Shown piece after piece: positions 22,646 through 33,365 of a DNA stretch of 64,000 nt. The notes beneath the pieces were generated by a model. That model was not told where the DNA came from. It ran no database searches and saw only the letters and a list, made by a program, of their open reading frames with translations. This DNA is from Angiostrongylus vasorum (taxonomy: Eukaryota; Nematoda; Chromadorea; Rhabditida; Metastrongylidae): contig JADANN010000424.1 in assembly GCA_018806985.1 (NCBI GenBank), forward strand, positions 1,975,001 through 2,039,000, written 5' to 3'. Position numbers and translations under genes: made by a program. The first letter of the stretch is position 1. Each line of letters begins with the position of its first letter.

Positions 22646-22885
22646 GACGGGTGATTGTTGATGGCACTGGTAGAGAAAAAATAACTGAGAGAAAGGCGAA
22701 ACGAAGGACTGGGGTGGTATGATGGTAAACATGGTAGCCCCAGTAAAGGGTAACGGGTTCGATCCCACCGCAGACGCCTGTGGTCTGGAGTTTTACAAAT
22801 ATCTTGGCATCATTGTGGTTATGTTTCACATAATGCCGTGCTGTAAAGAATTGTAGTAGTTACTAAATAAAAAGTTAACATTGTG
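22646..22885 (+). mobile_element. SINE-like repeat, family R3 (right half of inverted pair)
   Basis: Well-preserved copy with B box GGGTTCGATCCCACC, then CAGACGCCTGTGGTCTGGAG and ATCTTGGCATCATTGTGG, ending in a TAGTAGTTACTAAATAAAAA tail. Confidence 0.65.
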
Positions 22886-24198
22886 AATATACATAGACAG
22901 TTAGAAAAAGAAAACTTTTTTGAACTCCTTATGAACACTACATTATGCACATGATCGCTGGTTCCAGTTCGCTATCGACACTATGGTCTCCATACGGAGC
23001 GTTATGCGCTAACACCTAGCTGCGCCACACGTCTTAACTGTGTACACCTGGCATCTCCTTCGAAGACAACAAATATATGCAGATTTGCCGAAAAAGACTA
23101 AGCTCACTTTGATTGGTTCCCGTTTATTCTCAACTATTTTGGTGGGAATTTGAACTAATATGTCGCCAAATAAAAATTTACCGTTATTGGAGGATGTTAT
23201 AACGCTTTCTAAAAACTGGTTTACGTAAAGCCAGCAGTTTATCATCCTCCGAATCTGGGTCTTATTACAGTACCTCTCCTACGATATGCAATCAGTAGTT
23301 CACATAGAGCTGTGACGGTGTCGAGAAAGAAATCAACGCTGTCGAGCCAAGAGTAAAAGCATTAACTAATTCGTTGATCACATAGTACACACACGTTATT
23401 TGAACAATTTCGGCTGTCTTCATCTTACAATTCGTTGCTTGGTCTGACAGATATATGATCTTCAAAAATCGACTTGAAGAACCAAAAAGTGCATGTCTGC
23501 TTGTCGACTTGGAAGACAGCCGATTTGAGGAAATTCGACGTCACCGGAATCCCAACTTCACTTTTTAATTCATTCAATAGCAGAACAAATTGCAGTGACA
23601 GAGATTATATGAGGGAGGTTGTTGTTTTAAGCTCGATACTTAGACAAAGAAAAATACTACGTCTCTAGAGCACTGGGTAAAGATTTTCAAAAGTATATCT
23701 GTTGTAGACCAGCGTCATACATCGTTTCAGAGAATACAGCTTTTGAAAAACGCGAATCGTAAAGAATCCAAACTGTTGTGTCTTAAAAACACAGAAAATA
23801 TTAGACATATGAAGATATTTAGATATGAGAAATGCGAAGGTACCAGAATTATAGAGAAATCTTCAAAAAAATCTGGGATAAAGGTCAAATTAAAACAAGG
23901 ATTTGAAGAGAACCATGACTATTGCACTCATCGTCGTGCGGCATTGCGATGTCTTCGTTCCAAAACAATCACCCTGCTACTGTATTTCGATGGAAAAAGC
24001 AGCAGTTTAAGCTGTTGGTGCAATTCTCTGCAAAAAGGAGCAGAAGAAGTCCTTCTCCTTGCTGCTTATAGCTTTCCAAAAAAAGTTCGCTCGAAGATTT
24101 ATATCGCTTTGGCAATAAGGGGATTTTCATAAGGCACAAAGGAAATTGGAGCGCTTCATTTTAGAAAATAAATCAAGATTTCCAACAAGCTGAGCAAC
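22886..24198. other. no supported gene
   Basis: Contains a 129-codon plus-strand frame (23743-24132), Lys-rich and without recognised domain. It runs antisense into the region 3' of receptor-like copy 3 and is not supported by any paralogue. Confidence 0.3.
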
Positions 24199-24960
24199 CA
24201 ACTTGTTCATAGCCAAATACGGTAAAGTAACGGCGTTGTAATACAACAGGTCAAAAACCTTAAGTATGTAAACCGGCAGCTTTCCTTCACTTGACAAAAA
24301 CGCCCATGTGACAGAAAATATCACCTGTATTCCGGTAGAGAAAGCTGCCTAAAAACGCTGTTGTTCTTAAAAGAAATAGAATGTGGATGTGAAGCGAGTT
24401 ACCTGTGCAGTGAGTCTCATCTCGTCCAAATTCCATGATTGGCTTACTTTAAGTCTTAGCCAAAGCAGCAATAGAAGAAAGCCGACGACACTTGTTAAGA
24501 ATCCAAAATAATTTGCAGCTCGATAGGCACTTAAAGATAAAGTGCGACTGCACATAGCAAACGAATTCCGCACTAAAAATGAATAACCGACAATTCACAT
24601 ATGGCGCATTGATTCTTTACGGCGTGTTTTCGACCCGATAAGATCGAAAGTCTAAGAATGTATAGCCAATTTTCTTCTTTCGAATACAAGTTTCCCTTGT
24701 TGGGAAGACAAGAGGAAAATGAAGACATAACATAAACCAAGGAATTGTTGGAATTTCATCGGAGACACTACGTGAAAAGCTTCATCAAAATATAGCTTTT
24801 GCGAACAATCGGAACAGAATATGACGGCTAACCTCGAAAGCGTTTCAGTATATGGCGAACTCTCAAGAAACACATGTGTACCGTAAACGACGGCGACAAA
24901 AGGGCTCAGGCATAATGCAACCGCAGAGAGATAGAAAAGAACCACTAGGAAAAAGCCGAG
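24199..24960 (-). pseudogene. multi-pass membrane receptor-like gene, copy 3, 3' exons
   Basis: Three exons on the minus strand with intact frames. 24960-24833 (acceptor CATTTTCAG, donor GTTAGC) reads LYLSAVALCLSPF-like sequence: LFYLSAVALCLSPFVAVVYG. 24572-24403 reads SAYRAANYFGFLTSVVGF, a Leu-rich TM segment and LDEMRLTAQ before GTAACT. After a 78-base intron, 24324-24199 reads VIFSVTWAFLSSEGKLP and ends YYNAVTLPYLAMNKL before GTTGCT. The last exon is 24 bases shorter than the 150-base equivalent, an in-frame difference. These match copies 1 and 2 exon by exon. Because the matching 5' exons (39154-38292) are broken and lie beyond transposon-filled introns, the whole gene is probably dead, although this half reads cleanly. 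Confidence 0.6.
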
Positions 24961-25515
24961 CTGAAAATGAAAGTGAATTGGTAAGAATCAGCTGAGACGT
25001 TTGCAACGCAAAAAGTCCGTTTCCTGCAACTTTACAGGTCACAAGAAATGTTGGCGTCTCATCCAACTTCATGCCATATAGGACGATGATCGAGGTGTTG
25101 CCGACTCATTGGCACACAGGTCTGTTTTGTTCAAAGAAATACTGTAAAGATAGACTTCAGATTGATTGGTACGCACGAAAGTTGTTTAGATAAGTATTTT
25201 GTTGAATAGCTACATAATTATTTACAAGATTCTTCGTTTATTTTACAAACAAGAAGCCTTTTTTTGCTTGCAATCTATGCCCATAAGCCGCCTTCCTTTT
25301 AAACCCTTTCTTTAAAAACTGAAAAAATCCTGATTATCAAGGAAAGAAAATATTACGCGCTTAGAGTCTGTTAATATATTTAATAAATGACTCTCCTACT
25401 GGCATACAAGAAAATTTAGTGATGACGATGACTGATTGAGGGTGATTGAAAACTGCAACGGCGACCGTGCCTAGCGACTCTGAAATGTGGTAGTCTAACG
25501 CCGGTAAGCGCCTTT
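24961..25515. other. intron of receptor-like copy 3
   Basis: No exon matching the other copies was recognised between 24961 and the TA-rich tail at 25519. Confidence 0.3.
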
Positions 25516-25518
25516 CTA

Positions 25519-25519
25519 G

Positions 25520-25564
<45 letters not shown>

Positions 25565-25610
25565 ATACGTAGCATGCATGCACGTTTATACATAAATTTT
25601 GTGTACATAT

Positions 25611-25668
<58 letters not shown>
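25519..25668. repeat. TA microsatellites
   Basis: Two TA runs (about 25519-25561 and 25615-25667) separated by a GCATGCATGC-containing spacer. They lie close to the 3' end of the RTE element at 26008. Confidence 0.9.
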
Positions 25669-25670
<2 letters not shown>

Positions 25671-26007
25671 ACTCTCGAGCACGACTCTCATTACTCAAAG
25701 GAGAATCGCCTTGACCAGCATTCAACGATGTTCAGAACAGAAGACAACAATCCTCAAGCAGCAGGAGAACGCACACGCAAAAAGTTCGGAGACCTTCGTG
25801 ATTGATGGAAGACAGGAAACGAATCGGACTCAGAAAGTGGTGAGATACACGCAGTAAATGTGCAGGCGAATAGCGTAAAATAAAATCAAGACTGCAAGCA
25901 TAAATCTTGTTTTTCTGCATGTGTACATAAATATGGATATGTGCACAGCGCAATAATACTAAATACAAATGGATGAATACATGCAGATGTAGATATAGAT
26001 ATACCAC
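25669..26007. other. spacer between TA repeats and RTE 3' end
   Basis: No gene. Ends in short TAGATATAGATATACC-type repeats just before the RTE 3' terminus. Confidence 0.4.
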
Positions 26008-26273
26008 CTATATCACCTGCCGTCCCGTTGATCGCCGAGTGTCTCTAACTGGCGCCATTAAATCTTCCGTCTTTCTCCTTCACGTGCAAAAGTAGCCCAC
26101 TAGATTGTACTCGCTCTAGAGACTCGTTAATCATCACATCCTTTTTCTTGGCTTCTCGTGAAGATCTCTCACCATCGGGCTGGTGGTTTTTCCTCTAGTG
26201 AGTTTGACATCCCGAGGAATGCGGTCACTGGCTGCTCTTGAGCATCGGTTTTCGTTCATACAAACTATGTGAA

Positions 26274-27770
26274 CTACGTGTACACCCCACTTTGTCTTCG
26301 ACCGTTTGATGTACAGAACGGCATCTTTGATTTTTTGATCGCTGAGGCAGGCAGCTCGGAAGTTCGTGCCCATTCACTTACTTGTCCTACACGGGATACT
26401 CTTAACATCGCCCTTTCGACTGCGCGTTCAATAACGTCCAGTGTTATTTTAGCCTGTTTACGCATAGACCAAGTTTCCAAGTTTCTGACGCATGCCTTAA
26501 AGCAGGAAGTACCGTTAAGTAGAAAAGCTGGGCAGGGAGACGAGTATTCTTTGTTCTCTTCACTACATCGACGATACACTTGATGGCTCCCCAACCCGCT
26601 GGTTTCCTTCTGCCCAACTCCGGAGCTAAGTCGCTCGTCATGTTGATTTCCAGACCAAGACAGACATAACTGGAGCAATCGGAGATATTGGTTCCGTTGA
26701 GCGTGAATGGTGCATACGAAACCAATCCATTCCTCACGAACATCGTTTTTTGTGAGATTTGGTTGAAGACCAATTTTTTCGAAGCCTTCATCAAAGTCTG
26801 CAAGCATTCGTTCCGATTGGCCAATGTTTGCTGCCATGAGGACGATGTCATCAGCAAAGCGAATGTGGTGCAATGGCAGACCATCGATCTTCACTCCCAT
26901 GTTGTCTCAATCCAATGTTTGCATGACGTTCTCACGGGTAGCGGTAAACAATTTTGGAAAGGTGCTACCGCTTTGCCTAACCCCTCTTTTTGCCAACGTT
27001 GTTAACATCTCTGGAGAAGGCGATACCTTGATTGTAAAATTTTTGTACAGCTCAGGAAGAATGTATATATACTGAGTAGAGACACCCTGATTGTACGGAC
27101 AGCGATTTTTTTCTGCACTCGCGATACCTCAGTGAGTGTTGTTATCGTGAAGATGTGGTCTATCGTACTGAATCCTTTTCAAAATCCCGCTTGCTCACAT
27201 GGCCCACCTTCCTGCAGCGTTCTGTCCTTCCTGTTTAGGATGACTCGAGTGAAAGTTTGTAGACGGCAGGCAGCAAGTACATTGGACGATAGCTGCCGAT
27301 ATCGTGGAGGTTACCCTTCTTGAACAACAGCACAGGTCTTGCTGGTCTTCCACTGAGAAAGGACTTTGCATTAGGACAGGTAATGTGTAAACAGCCAGGC
27401 CAGTGTGTTCACGAAGATTGCCAGAAGGTTCTTCAAGTGTTCAGGTCTTGCTCTATGGACTTGGTGCTCTTCGATTTTCATCGACGAAATAATATTTCGG
27501 ATTTCGGAAGGGAGAACCGATGGTTCGCACATCCATCCTCTTTTATTTCATATGAGAGAAGGAGTACGTGGCTATTGAAGAAATACGAGTAGTAATCGTG
27601 AATGATTTCCCCCATGACCTTTCTGGACGCTGTAACTGTTCCGTTTGAGCATCGGATTTCATTGGTGAAGATTCGATGTGCTTTGCGAATGCTTTTCCCA
27701 GCCTCTGTAGCTTCGACCAATTGCTGCTGCTCTCTCTTGAAGATCGTCCTTCATTGTCTGCCTGCACTGT
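26274..27770 (-). pseudogene. RTE reverse transcriptase, broken
   Basis: Spread over frames 27767-27543, 27720-27478, 26900-26274 and 26884-26444. The catalytic motif reads LHHIRFADDIVLM, with FADD at 26858-26847, followed by MLADFDEGFEKIGLQ and the family's C-terminal LAPELGRRKPAGWGAIK and LPALRHASETW. The segment between about 27470 and 26900, which should hold the earlier RT motifs, is full of stops. The product would copy element RNA at a nicked target. The gene cannot make a full protein as read here. Confidence 0.8.
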
Positions 27771-28049
27771 TATGCATGTTCGGACATTAGTTCACGGTTG
27801 CCTGCAGCTCGTGCGATTTCACGTTGGCATATCAGCTCAGTTGTTTCTGGAGACAGACGTCTATTGGTGACTTTCGATTTTTCAGCTATCATAGCGCTAA
27901 CGTGAAGAAGTTGAATGAGCCGATCGGATTCCTCGTCGATGTTGTAGACATCGGCATCTTCCCAACAGCCAACTACAGTATTGAATAAGCCCGACTTTAT
28001 GGGTTTTTTCCTTTCCGCGAGAAATAGAATTTTGCACGAAGGAGGCAAT

Positions 28050-28770
28050 GGTCTGATCCCGTGTGGAATTTTTGGGACAACAGCGACATCAGTTAGGAAA
28101 ATCCTTCTATTTACTATGACGTGCTCTATTTCGTTGTGGTACTCTCCATCGGGAGGCTTTCACGTCCAGCTTTGACGATGGGGCTTTTGGAATTGCGAGT
28201 TACCATGGATGGTCTTGGTCGCCATGACAAACTCAGAAAGCTGCTCACCCCGTTCGTCCCATTCTAATCCGTGAGTCCCAATGTGACGTTCTTCAGACGT
28301 TCTTGTTGGTCCATTCTTGGCGTTAAAATCTCCAATGATGACCTTGAAGAATGTATGATTTTCTTTGGAGAACTTCTCCCATTCCATATCGAGTGCTTCG
28401 ACTTCTTCTTCGTCATAGTTTATTGCTGGCGCGTAAACGACGAAGATTGTTAAAGCCGGTATTGATGCACATCTCTTTAATCGTAAACGTCCGATTTAAG
28501 TTGTTAAGTTGTTCGAATGAATCGATGTTCATGGACAAACTCGTGTTGACGAGAACGCCGACGCCGCCGACTCCTCTACTGTCGCATGCTCCGAGGAACA
28601 GTTCTTCCGCGATGTCATAGACGGCGTCGAATGGATGGCGTCTTCTCGTCTCGGCCAGGCCGATATGTCGTATCTTATCCTTCTTACTTGCATGATCAAG
28701 TCTTCTATCGAGTATTCAGATGCAAATGTTCGTGCACTGTAGGTAGAGATCGTTGCCTTAATCCTTTGTG
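28050..28770 (-). pseudogene. RTE apurinic-type endonuclease, broken
   Basis: On the minus strand the frame 28387-28160 carries [14 protein letters not shown], a phosphohydrolase motif of AP-endonuclease-like domains, and [11 protein letters not shown]. The upstream part (28770-28390) reads LNRTFTIKE-like sequence in other frames. The domain makes the first nick at the target. Frame breaks prevent full translation. Confidence 0.75.
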
Positions 28771-29340
28771 ATTAAAGCAGCTCAGAATGACCCGGAGCCC
28801 TCAGCAGCCTCTCCGCACTCGTCCTACCCAACGCTACGGAATCGGGGACGCTTTCGAGATAAGAGGAGTGAGGCCTGTTTATTTTTACTCTGTTTAGCTT
28901 TTTTGTTACCCACTTTAGGCTTGCTGAGCTCGAAACATGGGGGCCGGGTGTACTCATGGGTACCTTGCCACTCTCTCCCAATGCGGACATGTATCTTATC
29001 TGTTGGAGGCCACTCCTAATTGTCTCCCATATACTACCCTGTCACTTGCTTGCAGGCTTTTTGGCCGAATTGACTTGTAGAATACAATCCGCATAAACGA
29101 GAACACACACACACACACGCATGCATGAGTACGTTTTCGTAATATGGGAAGTATATGCCAAAGCGGTGCAGCAGAAACAGGCAGTCTTTTCGGTTGATCT
29201 ACTTGCGCCTCATGGAGGCGAAAGTCGCTTTTGGCCTGTGATTATCCCCCCCATCTGCCACCTTGGAAAGCGCCAGGTTGCGTCGGGGCTAACTGGTAAG
29301 AGATCCTTCTGTGAGAGATCCTTGGAGAGTATATAGATAT

Positions 29341-29355
29341 ATGTATATGCAGAGC

Positions 29356-29392
<37 letters not shown>

Positions 29393-29402
29393 ATATATAG
29401 AC
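29341..29402. repeat. TA microsatellite at RTE 5' end
   Basis: About 14 TA units within TATATGTATATGC...TGTGTGTATATATAG. Directly 5' of RTE copy 1. Confidence 0.85.
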
Positions 29403-29615
29403 TTGATAGCGGAAAAGTTCTCAACTACCTTTCGGAGCTAGAAGTTCATAAAAATGCATTTTTTAACAGCCACTTTACTCAGAAAGGCAATTTAAGACTA
29501 CGAAATATATCAGATCGTTTCTAACTTTCTACAAGGCGTTCCGATGGGAAAAAATCTCCTCTCGATATTCTTGCTGAGCAAACACGAGGTGTTACTTTAT
29601 TCTTTATTCCGTTAA

Positions 29616-29651
29616 AGCTGACGTTACCGCAGTATCGCTTTCTTCAGAGCC
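29616..29651 (-). ncRNA. hammerhead-like motif, mutated GAAA
   Basis: On the minus strand GGCU, CUGAAGA, a stem II region, then GUAACGUCAGCU: the second A of the conserved GAAA box region is changed (GUAA). Stem I remains. Confidence 0.4.
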
Positions 29652-29842
29652 TGGAAGGGTATACTGACAGGCAATTTACTGCGTCAAACGCTGCAGTAAC
29701 ACATACAGAAAGATGAAAATCTAAATCGCAATCACACGATCAACACCTTCTCGAAAGACGCACCGTTTATTACGTGCCTTCCACTGAGGAAGAACAGCTA
29801 ATCCGAGTCGCAAATGGTCGATGAATACACCACCCCACATCA

Positions 29843-30535
29843 AAAGTCGATGCGAAGATGCTGGGCGAGGTCACGTGTGATCTCGGGGCATTCCTCCCTG
29901 CTATGCATTCTAGTGTTCGTGGTATTTATCCAGAAAGCCTCTAGAGGTTTGTGCGTTGGTATTTTGGCATCCTGTGCGAGCTAGTGACTTGTTTAATTGT
30001 TTCCGCTATGTTTTTGTACCCACTGCGTCCCTAAGTGGGGTGCTCTGTCTTGGTTTTCGTTTGCATCTAGGTGTTCTTTTACACGGATGCATAAAGGTCT
30101 GCACGTTTCGCCAATATATCCGTCTCCGCAAGTACTACAAGAAATCAGGCATGTCGTGCCTAAACTTGTGCAGTCACCGTCCCTGGCGTAAGTGGAACTT
30201 ACGCAACTTTGTGTTTCGCATAGACGATCATAAAGGAGGTTATGAACTAACTGACGACGTAGAGTAGCCGGTTGTATTTCAACTACCACTACCGATTCCT
30301 CTAGACCAGTCCTTCTAAAACATCGTTTTGTGGCTACACTTATTTCATCGCTAATGAACGTTAACATAAACGGGGTTTTGTCTTGGCCACGTTTTTTGGT
30401 TTTGGGTGCAGCTATCCTTCTAGACTTATCACGTGCGGTTATTATTTCGTAGCCATTGGGGATGGGTTCTTGCCGAGCCAAGTTGCGTAATTCCTCGTTT
30501 AAATCCCACATCCGACTTTCTATTAACCTCGGCAC
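29843..30535 (-). pseudogene. PLE GIY-YIG endonuclease part (outer element)
   Basis: On the minus strand the frame from 30535 reads ELRNLARQEPIPNGYEI, KTKKRGQDKTPFML, FISDEISVATKRC and the nuclease core SCSTCGDGYIGETCRPLC, RVKEHLDA. A shifted tail continues to about 29843 (LEAFWINTTNTRMHSREECP). It is the downstream half of the outer element; the upstream half lies beyond the inner insertion at 31876-32268. Compared with 15868-16394 it keeps the Gly-Tyr-Ile-Gly core but has Cys for Gly in ETCRP. Confidence 0.8.
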
Positions 30536-30605
30536 TGATCAAGTAATTCTTCGCATTCTTGTTGAGCAAACATGAGGTGTTATTTTTACTCTTTATTCAC
30601 GAACA

Positions 30606-30645
30606 AGCTGACGTTTCGGCGGATTTCGCCTTCCTCAGAGGCCGG
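30606..30645 (-). ncRNA. hammerhead ribozyme-like motif (PLE repeat)
   Basis: On the minus strand CUGAGGA, A, GGCG-AAAUC-CGCC, GAAACGUCAGCU. The upstream side reads GGCCU instead of GGCU, weakening stem I by one bulge. Confidence 0.5.
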
Positions 30646-30837
30646 CAAGGTCAAGTTGACAGCAATCTATTCGGCCAAACAACTCCATAACCAAACAAAG
30701 AGAACGTTAAACCTAGATTTTAATCACATTGAACACAAAATAGATTCTTTGCGCACTCACTGCTTTCTATGAGTCTTCCACTATGTCGCGTGGAGACCAA
30801 CGGCACAGAATTCACATGGAACCGCAATTTGCCCCTC

Positions 30838-31225
30838 CTATCAGAATAACAGGCTTATATACTGCCTAATACCGCGCGTGATAATGAGGCATTCTTCCCT
30901 GCGGTTCATTTTTTGGATTTCTGGAATTGATCCAGAACGCCTCGAGAGTTTTGCGCGCTTGTGTTTGCGATTCCTGTGCGAGGATCGTGAACTGTATTCA
31001 AAGTCCTCCGCATTATGTCTCTGGGTCCTATGCATGCCTAGTGGGGTATATGGTTTACGTTTACCGACTAGGTGTTCTTTTATGCGGACACAGAGTGGTC
31101 TACCCGTTTCGCCAATGTATTCGTCTCCGCACGCCTTACAGGAGATCAGATAAACTTTACCCGAGCTCATGCAATCACCGTCTCCATTAGGGCAAATTAT
31201 GCAATTTTGCGTTGCACATGGACGG
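30838..31225 (-). pseudogene. PLE GIY-YIG endonuclease part (inner element)
   Basis: The minus-strand frame begins right after a poly(A) run and reads RPCATQNCIICPNGDGDC, SCKACGDEYIGETGRPLC, RIKEHLVGKRK, and later NRREECLIITRGIRQYI, the PLE C-terminus. The RT domain and everything upstream is missing: the element is 5'-truncated exactly at the junction with the RBX1 tail. GIY-YIG core residues are present. A frameshift near GMHRTQRHN separates the last part. Confidence 0.8.
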
Positions 31226-31609
31226 TTTTTTTTTCATGAAATATTTCATATTTCACAGAATCGAGAAACAACGGAGTACGATCTGAACCAGAACGAAGAA
31301 AGTTTTGAAGAAAACGCCGACGGTTATAAACTAGGAGAAAATGATAGATTGCCGCTCATATAGAAGATAGAGGCACACAGAATAAAGAAGTGAGTTAATC
31401 AGAGATCCAGAACATGATCAATGGCCGTATTTTTGGAATTCCCATTCCCTGTTATCAAGAGGACAAACCTGACGGGTTTTAAGCCAACGAGAAATACAAT
31501 GGAAATGAAACGCATGGTTACAATTTCCCCAAGCGACAGTACACTCTTCCTTTTGACCCGTACTCTGGTTACCCTGATTTGCTTGACACTCTATACATAG
31601 GTCCATAAT
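31226..31609 (-). pseudogene. 5'-truncated RBX1/ROC1 retrocopy inside the PLE
   Basis: On the minus strand 31609-31418 encodes the last 63 residues of the RING-H2 protein RBX1, the E2-recruiting subunit of cullin-RING ubiquitin ligases, ending [11 protein letters not shown] and a stop. Visible zinc-binding parts are [19 protein letters not shown] and CPLD. The N-terminal cullin-binding strand and the first zinc pair (CxxC before NHIMDL) are absent. About 183 bases of apparent 3' UTR follow (31417-31235), then nine A (31234-31226), then PLE coding sequence without a gap. The uninterrupted coding part, UTR and A-run mark it as reverse-transcribed mRNA. An upstream ATG in the PLE repeat is in frame (METN), but expression is unproven. 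RBX1 identity is near certain from sequence conservation. Confidence 0.9.
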
Positions 31610-31773
31610 ATTGGTCTCCACGCGACATACTCAGTGGAAGACTCATAGAAAGCGGTGAGTGTGCAAAGAAGCTATTTTTGTGTCCAATGTGATTGAAATC
31701 TAGGTTTAGCGTTTTCTCTGTTTGGTTATGGAGGTGTTTGGCCGAATAGATTGCGGTCAACTTGACCTTTCCA

Positions 31774-31810
31774 GGCTCTGAGGAAGGCGAAATCCGCCGA
31801 AACGTCAGGT
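31774..31810 (+). ncRNA. hammerhead ribozyme-like motif (PLE repeat)
   Basis: GGCU, core CUGAGGA, A, stem II GGCG-AAAUC-CGCC, GAAA, CGUC, AGGU. Stem II has four perfect pairs. Stem I has a G in place of C on the 3' side. Confidence 0.55.
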
Positions 31811-31875
31811 TGTTCGTGAATAAAGAATAAAAATAATACCTCGTGTTTGCTCAACAAGAATACGAAGAATTCCAC

Positions 31876-32268
31876 GTTTAGTTCCCTCTTCGTGTACAGA
31901 GGTGACTGTTCGAAACATGTTTCTTACAAGCGCCGTTTTTGTGTGTGAAGGGTGGGAAGAGAGGAAATGAACGAGAACGTTCTTGCTACTTGGTTTTTTG
32001 TCACGTAACTCTTATCCGATAAGTTGACTTGGACGTTAAGAAATAAAAGCCAATTTTCTTTTGGTTTCTCCCGGGTGAATTTGATGTACTCGGATTCAAC
32101 AATTCAAAGCATTTGTCCTTCTCCTCCCGACTAGAGAAGATGGCAAAACGGTCATCTATATATCTACAGTAGAGTAAGGGCCACAGATCAATAACGGGGC
32201 TTCTATTTTAGACATAAATGCAGTGGCAAGACTTGGTGCCAGTCGCTGTCCCATTGCCAGTCCTCCCA
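31876..32268 (-). pseudogene. PLE reverse transcriptase fragment (outer element)
   Basis: The minus strand, in shifting frames, reads GLAMGQRLAPSLATAFMSKIE, then the active-site region CRYIDD, and later FLSSHPSHTKTALVRNMF and TSVHEEGTK, where the inner element interrupts it. Multiple stops. It matches 15350-15735 of the plus-strand PLE. The 5' end stops abruptly at the inverted terminal repeat. Confidence 0.75.
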
Positions 32269-32437
32269 TCGACCATATGCGACTCTGATCAGCTGTTCTT
32301 CCTCAGTGGAAGGCACGTAATAAACGTGGGTCTTTGGAGAAGGTGTTGATCGTGTGATTGTGATTTGGACTTTCGTGTTTCTGTATGTGTTACTGAAGCG
32401 TTTGACGCAGGAGATTGTCTATCAGTATACCCTTCCA

Positions 32438-32473
32438 GGCTCTGAAGAAGGCTATACTGCCGAAACGTCAGCT
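32438..32473 (+). ncRNA. hammerhead ribozyme-like motif (PLE repeat)
   Basis: GGCU, core CUGAAGA, A, stem II GGC-UAUACU-GCC, GAAA, CGUC, AGCU. Both stem I (GGCU/AGCU) and all core positions are intact. It is one of the two best copies in the window. Confidence 0.6.
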
Positions 32474-32859
32474 TTAACGGAATAAGGAATAAATGAACAC
32501 CTCACGTTTGCTCAACAAGAATGTCGAGAACTATTTGATCAATGCCGAGTTTAATAGAAAGTCGGTCGTGGAAGAAATTTGCTCTTATTGCTGGTTTGAA
32601 AACATTGGTTCACGCCTTCAGAAAAAAAACGATATAAGTATTCGTTTCTGATATCCAAACACAGAGAACGAGCGTCTCCGAATGCTCTATATGCATATCT
32701 AACTTGAAGTGCAAACATACTGAAAGATTGAACACTAAGAAAGCGTCTCTGGCGTCGTCCAGGTGTTGGTTGGTGTTAAGAGCAACCCATTCCTCAAATG
32801 TACAGAGCATGAGTTCAGGCATCGATAGAGGAGTGGTGGACATAAAGGAGAAGTAAGAT

Positions 32860-33365
32860 AAACAGTTGAAAACTAGCTGAGAAAAAGGCAAAGCAAGGGC
32901 GTCAGTGGTGCGGTGTGTAATACGCGACCGCCGGAAAGGGTAATCGTGGTACGATCTGGCCCGTGGTCCAAGTGTTGCGAATATCTCACCATCGTTGTGG
33001 TTGTATTTCACATCATACCCTGCCATGAAGAATTATAGTAGGATGCAAATAAAAGGTTAACACTGCGATTTCGACTACAGCCTCAGCTTAACTGAGTTCA
33101 ATGCCGGTTTGTGCTCTCCAAATCAATCCCGCCTATGGGTGATTGCTGGTGGCAGCGTTAGGTAGAAAACTAGCTGAGAAAAACGCAAGGCAAGGGCTGC
33201 ACTGGTGCAGTGTGTAATACGCGAGCCTCCGTAAACCGTAATCGTGGTTCCATCTGTTGTGCTTGGGTCAAAGTTATGCTAATATCTCAGCATTCTTGTG
33301 GTTGTATTTCACTTCATACCCTGTCGTGAAAAAATTATGGTGGGCTGCAAATAAAACGTTAACAT
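32860..33365 (+). mobile_element. two tandem SINE-like repeats, family R3
   Basis: Units at about 32860-33065 and 33070-33365, same orientation, each with GAAAACTAGCTGAGAAAAA, a GGTGCxGTGTGTAATACGCGA head, ATATCTCA and a TGTATTTCAC tail followed by AAATAAAA(G/C)GTTAAC. A head-to-tail dimer. Confidence 0.6.

Larger units (their letters stand above)
26008..29340 (-). mobile_element. RTE-type non-LTR retrotransposon, copy 1
   Basis: About 3.3 kb, minus strand. The 3' terminus (26008-26045) matches the ends of the other RTE pieces (GATACAGGTGAT then ATATAT). 5' to 3' it has an untranslated leader (29340-28800), an apurinic-type endonuclease region and a reverse-transcriptase region, with stops and frameshifts between them. 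Both outer ends border TA microsatellites. It sits inside the large intron of receptor-like copy 3. Confidence 0.85.
30537..31875 (-). mobile_element. inner Penelope-like element carrying an RBX1 cDNA piece
   Basis: Inserted in the outer PLE. The ends are two terminal repeats in opposite orientation (30537-30837 and 31610-31875), sharing CAAACACGAGGTGTTA, AATAAAGAATAAAA, GGTCAAGTTGAC and GTCTCCACGCGACATA. Between them on the minus strand lie RBX1 3' cDNA (31609-31226) and then the PLE nuclease part (31225-30838). The outer element reads CCTCGTTTAAATCCC on the left and CCACGTTTAGTTCCC on the right of the insert, an imperfect 15-base target-site duplication. Confidence 0.75.
29563..32567 (-). 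mobile_element. outer Penelope-like element of a nest, inverted terminal repeats
   Basis: Minus-strand PLE. Its 3' terminal repeat is at 29563-29835, its coding 3' part at 29843-30535, and its RT part at 31876-32268. The two coding parts are separated by the inner element (30537-31875). At its 5' side a second copy of the terminal repeat, in the opposite orientation (32270-32545), is joined directly to the RT part, followed by TTAATAGAAAGTCGG. The two repeats are about 270 bases each and share CCTCAGTGGAAGGCACGTAA and the hammerhead-like site. Confidence 0.75.

Noticed and set aside
23743..24132. 129-codon Lys-rich frame
   Set aside because: No recognised domain. It runs up to the 3' side of a receptor copy on the other strand. 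Length alone is not persuasive in AT-rich DNA.
25361..25725. Open frames of repeated Ile-Tyr in TA stretches (also at 18371-18717, 29242-29424, 59109-59408, 62255-62500)
   Set aside because: Translation of TA microsatellites. No evidence for real proteins.
31418..31621. RBX1 as a functioning gene
   Set aside because: It lacks the N-terminal cullin-binding part and the first zinc ligands, has no intron or promoter of its own, and sits inside a transposon. Treated as a retrocopy fragment.
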